Origin: a virus
Strand: one strand, 5' to 3'
DNA: 24,542 nt
Virus record (IMG/VR): IMGVR_UViG_3300020474_000105
Span: 1-24,542 of that record
Part shown: piece by piece, positions 1-7,348 of the stretch
Numbering within the stretch: the stretch's first letter is position 1
How the letters are laid out: each line of letters starts with the position of its first letter
Position numbers and translations under genes: made by a program
Notes under the pieces: generated by a model
The model's input: the letters and a program-made list of their open reading frames with translations, nothing else
Told to the model about the DNA's origin: nothing
The model's database searches: none

Positions 1-1
1 A

Positions 2-454
2 GTCCGTGAGGTGAAGGAACAAGAGCCAATAGTCTTTACTCCTGAACCGCATGTAGATCCACCAGACTCGCCTAGAGACCTTACTCCTCCACCAACACCA
101 ACACCAACAGAACCCAAAAAGGTTAAATTTGACCCACCACCAACACCTGAAATTGATTGGGCAGCGTTGCTTAAAGCAAGTCAAAATACAAATGATCTTT
201 TGACTAAACAGCTTTCTCAACCACAGCAATCTACACCTGCACCAACTATCAACGTAAATATGCCTGAAACGCCTGATCCTGAAGAGGCACTAGGTAGAGC
301 AAAGTCTACTAGTTCTTATCTTTCAGGTGGATCTGCTGGTGGTATTAGGCGTCGTCGTTCTAATCGATCCAAGCTTGGTCTTAGTGGTTTAGGTACAAAT
401 CAACTTAATCGTAATGTAAGTAATCTCCTTTCAATTAGAGGTATTAGTATCTAA
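2..454 (+). CDS. gp7.3-like small virion/tail assembly protein, 5' end probably outside window
   Basis: The reading frame is open to the first bases of the window. The first in-window start is a GTG at 11 with no separated ribosome binding site, so the true start is probably upstream. The N-terminal half is rich in proline, threonine and acidic residues and looks disordered. The C-terminal part is glycine/serine rich, has a basic cluster (GGIRRRRSNRSK) and ends in GISI. T7 gp7.3, a small virion protein needed for tail assembly and adsorption, also sits just before the portal gene and has a basic, serine-rich C-terminus ending GINI. The assignment therefore rests on synteny and the C-terminal end, not on overall similarity. 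The stop overlaps the portal ATG by one base, suggesting translational coupling. It could instead be an unrelated small virion protein. Confidence 0.6.
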   Translation, partial: VREVKEQEPIVFTPEPHVDPPDSPRDLTPPPTPTPTEPKKVKFDPPPTPEIDWAALLKASQNTNDLLTKQLSQPQQSTPAPTINVNMPETPDPEEALGRAKSTSSYLSGGSAGGIRRRRSNRSKLGLSGLGTNQLNRNVSNLLSIRGISI

Positions 455-2001
455 TGACCGCCAAGAAAAGATATGATGAGCTGTCAGGTGAACGCTCACA
501 ATTTTTAAACGTAGCAGAGCAAGCCGCAGATTTAACTCTTCCTTATCTTATTCGGGGCGAGGAACAAAGCACAGTAGGTATGCGTCATTTGCCTACCCCC
601 TGGCAATCCGTAGGAGCTAAGGGTGTTGTTACTCTTAGTGCCAAGCTTATGCTTGCACTGCTACCACCACAAACAAGTTTCTTCAAGCTGCAAGTAGACG
701 AAAGTATGCTTGGTCAGTTTGCTCCAGAAGTAAAGTCAGAACTAGATCTTTCTTTTTCTAAGATTGAACGTGTCATCCTTGATGCCGTAGCTGCATCTGA
801 TGACCGTGTTGTTGTACACCAAGCCATTAAACACTTGGTTGTAGCAGGCAACGCTTTGTTGTTCATGTCAAAGAATGGTCTTAAGCTCTATCCTCTCAAC
901 AGATATGTTTGTGAACGGGATGGTAGTGGTAACGTTGTAGAGATTGTCACTAAGGAACTGATCAATAAAGACATCCTTGATGAAGTCTTTCCTGGTTACA
1001 AACCCACTATACCTGAAAGTGTTAGTGACTCTACAGTAGGTGTTGGTGAAGATGTTGAGGTGTATACACACATTAAGCGTGTAGACAACAAATTCAACTG
1101 GCACCAAGAGATTGATGGAAAGATCATCCCACGTACAAAAGGTACGTCTCCTATGGATACAAACCCTTGGATTGCTCTGAGGTTTAACACAGTTGATGGA
1201 GAAGCCTATGGCCGCGGCCGTGTTGAAGAATTCTTAGGTGACCTGAAGAGTCTTGAGGCTTTGTCTCAGGCTATTTGCGAAGGCTCAGCCGCTGCTGCAA
1301 AGGTTGTCTTTACTGTGTCTCCTTCTAGTACAACAAAGCCTTCTACATTGGCTGCTGCTGGTAACGGTGCAATCGTACAAGGAAGACCTGATGACATTGG
1401 TGTGGTACAGGTTGGCAAGACAGCTGACTTTGCTACTGCCTTTCAGATGATCCAGACATTAGAACGTCGATTGTCTGAAGCTTTCCTTGTTCTGTCAGTA
1501 CGACAGTCGGAACGTACTACTGCTGAAGAAGTGCGTATGACACAGTTTGAGCTTGAACAGCAACTCGGTGGCTTGTTCTCACTTCTGACTGTTGACTTCC
1601 TAGTTCCATACCTCAACAGAAAACTCAAGACCTTCCAAAGCACAGGCAAGATACCGAAGATTCCAAAGGATGTTGTGAACATCACTATTGTTGCTGGTAT
1701 TAACGCACTTGGTAGAGGTCAAGATCGTGACAGCCTTACTCAGTTCTTACAAACTGTCGCTGGCACGATGGGTCCAGAAGCTATTAGTCAATACATTAAT
1801 CCACTTGAAGTAGTTAAGCGTTTAGCAGCTGCTCAAGGAATTGATGTTCTGAATCTTGTCAAGACACAAGACCAGATGCAACAAGAGATGCAATCACAGA
1901 TGCAGCAGCAACAAGACATGGAGATGACTAAGCAAGCTGGTAAGTTTGCACAAGTCGAACAGTCAGCAGCTGAAGCAGAAATGACTGCACAACAACCATA
2001 A
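454..2001 (+). CDS. gp8: portal (head-tail connector) protein, T7 gp8-like
   Basis: This is the 515-residue portal subunit, which forms the dodecameric ring at one head vertex, the channel for DNA packaging and exit and the docking site for TerL and tail tubular A. T7 gp8 is about the same size (536). Visible family signatures are GEAYGRGRVEEFLGDLKSLE from about residue 249 and, from about residue 350, RQSERTTAEEVRM followed by an LGGLFSLL stretch. The last 50 residues are very rich in glutamine and methionine (QMQQEMQSQMQQQQ) and probably form a coil or flexible tail. The start overlaps the previous stop (TAATG), and the scaffold gene follows after 16 bases, as expected for the head operon. 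Length, motifs and order agree. Confidence 0.96.
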   Translation: MTAKKRYDELSGERSQFLNVAEQAADLTLPYLIRGEEQSTVGMRHLPTPWQSVGAKGVVTLSAKLMLALLPPQTSFFKLQVDESMLGQFAPEVKSELDLSFSKIERVILDAVAASDDRVVVHQAIKHLVVAGNALLFMSKNGLKLYPLNRYVCERDGSGNVVEIVTKELINKDILDEVFPGYKPTIPESVSDSTVGVGEDVEVYTHIKRVDNKFNWHQEIDGKIIPRTKGTSPMDTNPWIALRFNTVDGEAYGRGRVEEFLGDLKSLEALSQAICEGSAAAAKVVFTVSPSSTTKPSTLAAAGNGAIVQGRPDDIGVVQVGKTADFATAFQMIQTLERRLSEAFLVLSVRQSERTTAEEVRMTQFELEQQLGGLFSLLTVDFLVPYLNRKLKTFQSTGKIPKIPKDVVNITIVAGINALGRGQDRDSLTQFLQTVAGTMGPEAISQYINPLEVVKRLAAAQGIDVLNLVKTQDQMQQEMQSQMQQQQDMEMTKQAGKFAQVEQSAAEAEMTAQQP

Positions 2002-2017
2002 TTATTCCACCTAATTT

Positions 2018-2770
2018 ATGTCTGAAACACTTACATATACTGAAGAGTCTAGCCCAGAACTTAATGCAGAAGAACAAGAGGCACTTGCTGTTGGCGAACA
2101 GATGCAGCAAGAGCAGGAGGGTTTGTTGGCTGGTAAATATAATTCACCAGAAGCCCTTGAGAAAGCCTATCTCGAACTGCAGCAGAAGCTAGGATCTAAT
2201 GAAGAAACACCTACTGAACCAGTAGAAGAATCTACTGAAGAATCTGCTGAAGAATCTGAAAATAATATTTTTGATTCTCTTTGGAATGAGTACGAAAGTG
2301 ATGATGGCGTATCAGAAGATCTTATCAATTCATTGAAAGAAATGGATACGACTCAGTTGGCTGAGATGTATTTACAGCAGCGTAGTCAAACCACGGAATC
2401 TGATTTTACTGATGAGCAAGTCGATAATCTTCAAAAGGTTGTTGGTGGTGCACAGCAGTACGACAGCATGATTGACTGGGCAAAAGATAATGCTGATCCT
2501 AATGAGATTGAGATGTTTGATAGGGTCATGGATAGTGGAGATGCTGCAAGTGCATATTTTGCTATTCGTGCAATGGGTCAACGATGGGCTGAATCCGTTG
2601 GATATGAAGGCCAGTTGATTCAAGGTAAAGCTCCACGTCCAGATTCTGGAAATCAATTCCGCAGTCAAGCTGAGCTTGTCTCCGCTATGAATGATCCTAG
2701 GTACGAGAGTGACGAAGCATATCGAAATGATGTGCTTGCAAAACTAGATAGATCTAATCTTAATTTCTAA
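2018..2770 (+). CDS. gp9: capsid assembly scaffolding protein, T7 gp9-like
   Basis: This is a 250-residue, very acidic protein (long Glu/Ser/Thr stretches around residues 60-85). The family acts as internal scaffold for procapsid assembly and leaves before DNA fills the head. Support comes from its place between portal and capsid, the acidic helical composition, and a C-terminal segment (residues about 213-250) with FRSQAELVSAMNDPRYESDE then YRNDVLAKL. This matches the conserved 'AMNDPRY..D..YR..V..KL' end of podoviral scaffolds, the part that binds capsid protein. It is somewhat shorter than T7 gp9 (307). The leader (TTATTCCACCTAATTT) has no Shine-Dalgarno sequence. The stop codon overlaps the ATG of the following small ORF by one base. 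Confidence 0.93.
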   Translation: MSETLTYTEESSPELNAEEQEALAVGEQMQQEQEGLLAGKYNSPEALEKAYLELQQKLGSNEETPTEPVEESTEESAEESENNIFDSLWNEYESDDGVSEDLINSLKEMDTTQLAEMYLQQRSQTTESDFTDEQVDNLQKVVGGAQQYDSMIDWAKDNADPNEIEMFDRVMDSGDAASAYFAIRAMGQRWAESVGYEGQLIQGKAPRPDSGNQFRSQAELVSAMNDPRYESDEAYRNDVLAKLDRSNLNF

Positions 2771-2895
2771 TGTCACAACAATCTGATGTAGTCAAGGCTT
2801 ATGTTACCAGCTATGGTCCTGAGCCTGAGAAAAAAGAAGACAAGGTTGAAACAACAGAGCCTTGTTCTGTAGAAGAAACTTCTGAAGAGGAGTAA
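2770..2895 (+). CDS. small acidic hypothetical protein between scaffold and capsid
   Basis: This is a 41-codon ORF starting at the ATG that overlaps the scaffold stop (TAATG) and ending at TAA 2893-2895. The product starts MSQQSDVVKAYVTSYGPEPE and continues as a lysine/glutamate-rich tail ending EETSEEE. It has no recognisable domain; the acidic tail resembles that of the scaffold, so a role in head assembly is possible but unproven. The coupled start and in-register position support real translation. The last codons (GAA GAG GAG) also form a strong purine-rich Shine-Dalgarno-like sequence at 2884-2892, correctly spaced for the TTG start at 2900, so translation here may feed the next small ORF. 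Confidence 0.6.
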   Translation: MSQQSDVVKAYVTSYGPEPEKKEDKVETTEPCSVEETSEEE

Positions 2896-2899
2896 CAGC

Positions 2900-3010
2900 T
2901 TGGGAGGCACCTCAGAGTCGGACCTCCCTGGTATTGGCTTTGGCCCTTACGAGGATACCCTTAGCCGTCTAGACGGTGGGATAGACCACAAAAATTTTCT
3001 AAGATCTTAG
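2900..3010 (+). CDS. candidate 36-codon TTG-start ORF in the capsid leader
   Basis: In the +1 frame relative to the 41-codon ORF, the sequence is open from 2873 to TAG 3008-3010. Read from TTG 2900 it gives a product starting MGGTSESDLPGIGFGPYEDT and ending DHKNFLRS. The composition (acidic, glycine/proline-containing, few rare residues) looks like protein; the other two frames give Trp/Arg- or Leu-rich nonsense. The sequence GAAGAGGAG (2884-2892) ends 7 bases before the TTG, ideal ribosome-binding-site spacing. Alternatives are a C-terminal extension of the 41-codon ORF made by +1 frameshifting (or an indel error), or a structured RNA that happens to stay open, since the same bases contain several palindromes. 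No family is recognised. Confidence 0.4.
   Translation: MGGTSESDLPGIGFGPYEDTLSRLDGGIDHKNFLRS
2902..3010 (+). promoter_or_regulatory. palindrome-rich capsid gene leader
   Basis: Five inverted repeats lie in 109 bases: GGGAGG (2902-2907) with CCTCCC (2923-2928); GGTAT (2930-2934) with ATACC (2955-2959); the perfect 12-base palindrome CCGTCTAGACGG (2965-2976), which can be extended by CCC 2958-2960 pairing with GGG 2978-2980; AAAATTTT (2991-2998); and the perfect 12-base palindrome CTAAGATCTTAG (2999-3010). In RNA these could form a row of hairpins 28 bases before the capsid ATG. T7 also has a promoter and structured leader at this place before gene 10. I infer a leader acting on mRNA processing, stability or translation. 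The AT-rich stretch TTTATATTTAATTAT just before the ATG could hold a -10 element, but I cannot identify a promoter with confidence. Confidence 0.45.
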
Positions 3011-3038
3011 TCCTGTTTATATTTAATTATCCATAGTA

Positions 3039-4163
3039 ATGGCACAACAAAATTCTACGCTGACCACGAGCCTTACACGGCCGGGTCAGGCTAACAGCAC
3101 GGGTGACGCCCGCGCTCTTTATCTCAAGCTTTTTAGCGGTGAGATGTTCAAAGGATTCCAGAACAACACGATTGCTCGGGATCTGATCATGAAGCGTACC
3201 CTGAAGAACGGCAAGTCTTTGCAGTTCATCTACACGGGACGCACAAAGTCTGAGTTCCACACGCCTGGTAACAGCATCCTGGGTAACAGCGATGGTGCAC
3301 CTCCGGTGGCCGAGAAGACCATCACCGTTGATGATCTGCTCATTAGTTCAGCCTTCGTCTACAACCTTGACGAAGTTCTCAGCCACTACGACCTGCGTAG
3401 CGAGATCTCCCGCAAGATCGGCTATGCCCTGGCTGAAAAGTATGACCGTCTTGCATTCCGTGCTGTTGCACGTGGTGCACGTCAGGCATCTCCTATCACC
3501 AAGACTGGCTTCGTTGAGCCTGGTGGTACTCAGATCCGCGTGGGTGCTACCACAAATGATTCTGATGCTTATTCCTCCACTGCACTGGTGGCAGCCTTCT
3601 ACGACGCCGCAGCTGCACTCGATGAAAAGGGTGTGTCTAGTGATGGTCGTGTTGCTGTACTGAACCCGCGTCAGTACTACGAACTGATCCAAGCTGTTGG
3701 TTCCAACGGCCTGATCAACCGTGATGCACAAGGCGCTGCTCTGCAGTCTGGTCAAGGCATCATCGAGATCGCTGGTATCAAGATCTACAAGTCCATGAAC
3801 ATCCCGTTCCTGGGCAACTACGGCACCGCTTATGGCGGCACTACTGGCGTAACCTCTCCAACTAATGTTGGTTCCTTCGTTGGCGAAACCCTGGAAGACG
3901 CTTCTGGCGCTTCTACTGGTATCAACAACGATTACGGTACTGCTTCTGAAGTTGGTGCTAAGTCCTGCGGTCTGATCTTCCAAAAGGAAGCAGCCGGTAT
4001 GGTCGAAGCCATCGGTCCTCAGGTGCAAGTCACCAGTGGCGACGTGTCCGTGGTCTACCAAGGCGACGTGATGCTCGGCCGCTTGGCCTGTGGCGCAGAC
4101 TATCTGAACCCTGCAGCTTCTGTTGAGCTGTATGTGGGTGCTTCTGCTCCTTCTGCATTCTGA
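3039..4163 (+). CDS. gp10: major capsid protein, T7 gp10-like
   Basis: This is the 374-residue shell protein (T7 gp10A has 345), expected to have the HK97 fold. The family-typical segment ITVDDLLISSAFVYNLDEVL followed by SHYDLRSEI lies at about residues 95-124. The N-terminus (MAQQNSTLTTSLTRPGQ) is polar and extended. Codon choice differs visibly from the neighbours: many C-ending codons (AAC, ATC, TAC, GGC) and CTG, fitting very high expression. The ATG at 3039 has no Shine-Dalgarno sequence; the leader is AT-rich behind a set of palindromes. An intrinsic terminator begins 15 bases after the stop. I saw no sign of a T7-style 10A/10B frameshift: the -1 extension would read straight through the terminator. 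Confidence 0.96.
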   Translation: MAQQNSTLTTSLTRPGQANSTGDARALYLKLFSGEMFKGFQNNTIARDLIMKRTLKNGKSLQFIYTGRTKSEFHTPGNSILGNSDGAPPVAEKTITVDDLLISSAFVYNLDEVLSHYDLRSEISRKIGYALAEKYDRLAFRAVARGARQASPITKTGFVEPGGTQIRVGATTNDSDAYSSTALVAAFYDAAAALDEKGVSSDGRVAVLNPRQYYELIQAVGSNGLINRDAQGAALQSGQGIIEIAGIKIYKSMNIPFLGNYGTAYGGTTGVTSPTNVGSFVGETLEDASGASTGINNDYGTASEVGAKSCGLIFQKEAAGMVEAIGPQVQVTSGDVSVVYQGDVMLGRLACGADYLNPAASVELYVGASAPSAF

Positions 4164-4177
4164 TTTTATTCATACAC

Positions 4178-4205
4178 AAGGGATCCTTCTGGGTCCCTTT
4201 TTTTT
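4178..4205 (+). terminator. intrinsic terminator after capsid gene
   Basis: A 9-base-pair stem AAGGGATCC / GGGTCCCTT (one G-U pair) with a TTCT loop is followed at once by a run of eight T (4198-4205). It lies 15 bases after the capsid stop and 13 bases before tail tubular A. T7 has its late terminator at the same place, between genes 10 and 11, where partial readthrough makes capsid mRNA more abundant than tail mRNA. The same job is likely here. Confidence 0.92.
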
Positions 4206-4217
4206 AATTTTTGAGAT

Positions 4218-4829
4218 ATGTCACTTCCTTCAAGTACTAAAGAGTTAGACGCTGTTAACGATATTCTTAATTCAGTTGGACAGGCGTCTGTTACTTCTAT
4301 AGATCAAACAAACCCGGACGTTTCGCTTGCCTACAGAACTCTCCTTAGTGTTTCGAGAGAAGTGCAATCAGAGGGATGGTCCTTTAATCAAGAATATGAC
4401 GTTCAGTTTTCAGTTGATTCAGCAACTAAAAAGATTGCTGTACCACCTGATGTCATCAACATCGACGCTACAAAAGAATACTACCAATATGACACCGTTG
4501 TACGAAATGACTTTCTGTACGATAGGTGTGAACAGACAGATGTTTTTGATGTTGACTTTATTAAGTGTAACGTCACACGTCTGTATGCATTCGACAACCT
4601 TCCTCAATACATAAAAGACTACATTGTTGCACGTGCTGCAGCTGTTACTTCTACTCGTATTGTAGGTGATCCTAATCAGTACCAACTACTGAAAGAACGT
4701 GAAATAGAAGCCCGTTCTCGTTTACTAGAGAATGACTGCAATACTGGTGATTACAGTTTCTTTGGATACGAAAACGGCAAACAAAACTACTACACCCCTT
4801 ATCAACCATTTAGAGCATTGCAACGATAA
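4218..4829 (+). CDS. gp11: tail tubular protein A (adaptor/gatekeeper), T7 gp11-like
   Basis: This 203-residue protein (T7 gp11: 196) forms the dodecameric ring joining the portal to the nozzle. The N-terminal pattern is characteristic: KELDAVNDILNSVGQASV at about residues 8-25, then a 'REVQSEGWSFN' segment near residue 50, matching gp11's AIN..L..IGE.PV... and SREVQ..GW.FN. The remainder shows the usual beta-rich core and a helical segment (about 130-175: YIKDYIVARAAAVTSTRI...). It starts 13 bases after the capsid terminator with only a weak GAG-type ribosome site, and its stop overlaps the tail tubular B ATG (TAATG). Position, length and motif agree. Confidence 0.93.
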   Translation: MSLPSSTKELDAVNDILNSVGQASVTSIDQTNPDVSLAYRTLLSVSREVQSEGWSFNQEYDVQFSVDSATKKIAVPPDVINIDATKEYYQYDTVVRNDFLYDRCEQTDVFDVDFIKCNVTRLYAFDNLPQYIKDYIVARAAAVTSTRIVGDPNQYQLLKEREIEARSRLLENDCNTGDYSFFGYENGKQNYYTPYQPFRALQR

Positions 4830-7348
4830 TGGCAGCAGTTACACAAAGCATTCCATCTTTCTTGGGTGGTGTTTCTACCCAGCAAGATACAAAGAAAAAA
4901 CCAGGCCAACTAGCTGAATCCATCAATGCTTATCCTGATCCTACATTTGGTTTGACCAAACGGCCTGGTCTTAAGTTTATACGTGAACTGGTTGGATCAG
5001 CAGACGTATCTAAATACGACGATGCTAAGTGGTTCTTTGTCAATAGAAGTTCTACTGAGCAGTACCTCTGTGCAATTCATAAGGAGCCATTAGCAGCTAA
5101 TGATGGTGTCTCTGTATGGAATATCAAAAAAACAGGTAGTAGCTATACAGCAGTTACTATCACTAGTGAAACAACTTCTGGTCAAAACCACCATCCATAT
5201 CTAAACCTTACATCAGCTACCACACTAAAACCTGCTGATAGTTATGAAGTAGTTACAGTACAAGATACCACCTTTATTGTTAATAAAAACACTACAGTTA
5301 CTGAGCAAGCTGCACCTAGCTATACAGCGAAGCAGTATGCGACTGTACGTCTTAAGGCTGTCAACTATAGTGCTAAATATAAAATCACTATTGATGGTAC
5401 TCCTTATACAATACAAACAAGGAATGGTGATGATACTACCAACAATACGGTACACACTGATGCTTTAGATGCGGAAGAGATTCTTACTGATCTAAATACA
5501 GCTATTACTGGTTCGTTTACTAAGTACCAAACAGCTTCTTCTCTTATTATTTATAAAGCCGCTGGTGATATTGATATCAAGGTAGAAGGTGGTATTGATG
5601 GTCAAGCTTTAGAAGCTTTTGTAACCGAGGTCGATAGCATCTCTGATTTACCAAACGAGTCGTTGCAAGGTCGTAAGGTCAAAGTTGTACCTGTTAATGC
5701 ACAGAACTTTGCCTATTGGGCTGAGTTCGAGACTGTAAAGGGTACTGCTAATTCTGTTGGCCCAGGTTCCTGGGTTGAATGCCGAGACCCTTCTGTGTCT
5801 CCTGGGTTGAATGCATCAACGATGCCTATTGAGCTAAAGAACACAGCAGCTAATGCGTTTACTATTCAAACTATTAAGGATATAGCTGACCCCACACAGT
5901 CTGGTTATGTTGGTCGTCTTGTTGGTGACCTACAGACAAACTCTCCCCCTAGCTTTGTTGGTTCAAAAATTAGCAATATCTTCTTTCACAACAACCGTCT
6001 TGGCATGTTGTCAGAAGACAATGTGATTATGAGCCAAGCTGGTGAATTCTTTAACTTCTATCACATCACTGCATCTGCAGTATCTGATGCTGACCCTGTT
6101 GACATCAATGTATCTAGTACAAGACCCGTCAAGCTGACAAGTGTTCTTGCTAGTCCAATGGGTGTGCTTCTGTTTTCTAAGGATCAACAGTATCTGCTGT
6201 ATTCAGAAAACGGTAACCTGACTCCTAAGGATTCGTTGACAACTGGTATTTCTAGTTACGAAACAGATCCAGTAATTGCACCGCAAGATGCCGGTGACTT
6301 CAAAGTGTTTGTTAGTAAGAGTGCTGCATACACACGTGTGTTCACCTATCAACCAGCAGACAGAGGTCAACCTCGTGTCTTAGAAATTGGAAAGGTTGTA
6401 CATACGTACATACCTTCACAAGTACGTCGCATGGTGACTAGTTCACAGAATGCGATGGTGGGTTTCTATGACACGTCTGACTCCACAGAGTTCAATGGGA
6501 AAGAGATCTTCTTTTTTAAGAACTTTAATGATGGTCAAGCTAACGTCATGCAGTCTTGGTTTAAATGGAGAATGCCTGGACGTGTGTTGTTTGCTGAGAT
6601 TATTGACGATGAAATTATTTGTGTACTTAAGTCAGACTCACAGATTTATGCATTGTCTGCAAACCTGACCAACTCACCTAGTGACAAGTTGATTACTACT
6701 AAAACTGGTAAGTTTATTCACCCTTATATCGACTACTACACGACACCATCTGCTATCACATATAGCAATGGTATTAATAAATGTACCTCTCCTTTTAATT
6801 TTACAACTGAAGGTTTGACGCCTGTAGTCATGATCGGTGGTGAAATCCAAGCAGGTAGTACTGAGACAAAGGAAGGCTTTTTCTTTACTCCAACAGTAAC
6901 TACTGAGAGTGGAACTAATTACTTTAGTTTTGAAAGTATTGATTTTTCGTCAACACCTGCAAAAGTAATTATTGGTTATAGGTTTGATTTAGATATTACG
7001 CTACCTACATTCTATTTCCAGCGCACTCCTGACGGTACAAATCCAGACTACACAGCATCGTTGACTATTTCACGGATGAAGTTTTCGTTAGGTGAATCAA
7101 ACGCATTTAACTTTCAAATCACTTCTGCTGGTCTTAGTGACTACACAGAAGTAGCAACCAACATTAGAGCAGATTATTATCTGGCAAACGACGTGACGAT
7201 TGAAGACAGTCTTGTAGCAGAGATTCCTATTTATCAACGCACAGAGAACTTTACGCTTAAGTTGACAAGCGACAAACCGCTTCCATTATCTCTTCAATCA
7301 ATGAGGTGGGAAGGTATTTACTCACCACGATTCTATAGGAGGACATAA
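4829..7348 (+). CDS. gp12: tail tubular protein B (nozzle), T7 gp12-like
   Basis: This 839-residue protein (T7 gp12: 794) makes the hexameric nozzle of the short tail, to which the fibres attach. Evidence is the conserved start (IPSFLGGVSTQQDTKKKPGQ at about residues 8-27, the family's 'GGVSQQP...R..GQ' opening, followed by GLTKRPGLKFI) and the segment FFHNNRLGMLSEDNVIMSQA at about residues 385-404, a hallmark of gp12. The C-terminal third is rich in beta strands and ends LQSMRWEGIYSPRFYRRT, also typical. It overlaps both neighbours by one base (TAATG each side), so translation of 11, 12 and 14 is probably coupled. Confidence 0.95.
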   Translation: MAAVTQSIPSFLGGVSTQQDTKKKPGQLAESINAYPDPTFGLTKRPGLKFIRELVGSADVSKYDDAKWFFVNRSSTEQYLCAIHKEPLAANDGVSVWNIKKTGSSYTAVTITSETTSGQNHHPYLNLTSATTLKPADSYEVVTVQDTTFIVNKNTTVTEQAAPSYTAKQYATVRLKAVNYSAKYKITIDGTPYTIQTRNGDDTTNNTVHTDALDAEEILTDLNTAITGSFTKYQTASSLIIYKAAGDIDIKVEGGIDGQALEAFVTEVDSISDLPNESLQGRKVKVVPVNAQNFAYWAEFETVKGTANSVGPGSWVECRDPSVSPGLNASTMPIELKNTAANAFTIQTIKDIADPTQSGYVGRLVGDLQTNSPPSFVGSKISNIFFHNNRLGMLSEDNVIMSQAGEFFNFYHITASAVSDADPVDINVSSTRPVKLTSVLASPMGVLLFSKDQQYLLYSENGNLTPKDSLTTGISSYETDPVIAPQDAGDFKVFVSKSAAYTRVFTYQPADRGQPRVLEIGKVVHTYIPSQVRRMVTSSQNAMVGFYDTSDSTEFNGKEIFFFKNFNDGQANVMQSWFKWRMPGRVLFAEIIDDEIICVLKSDSQIYALSANLTNSPSDKLITTKTGKFIHPYIDYYTTPSAITYSNGINKCTSPFNFTTEGLTPVVMIGGEIQAGSTETKEGFFFTPTVTTESGTNYFSFESIDFSSTPAKVIIGYRFDLDITLPTFYFQRTPDGTNPDYTASLTISRMKFSLGESNAFNFQITSAGLSDYTEVATNIRADYYLANDVTIEDSLVAEIPIYQRTENFTLKLTSDKPLPLSLQSMRWEGIYSPRFYRRT

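Noticed and set aside
3348-4061. 237-codon antisense ORF inside the capsid gene
   Set aside because: It lies wholly opposite a certain capsid gene, whose codon bias leaves the reverse frame open; it has no own ribosome site or recognisable motif.
4140-4205. T7-like 10A/10B frameshift at the end of the capsid gene
   Set aside because: The -1 frame gives only a short hydrophobic extension reading through the terminator hairpin, with no slippery heptamer near the stop.
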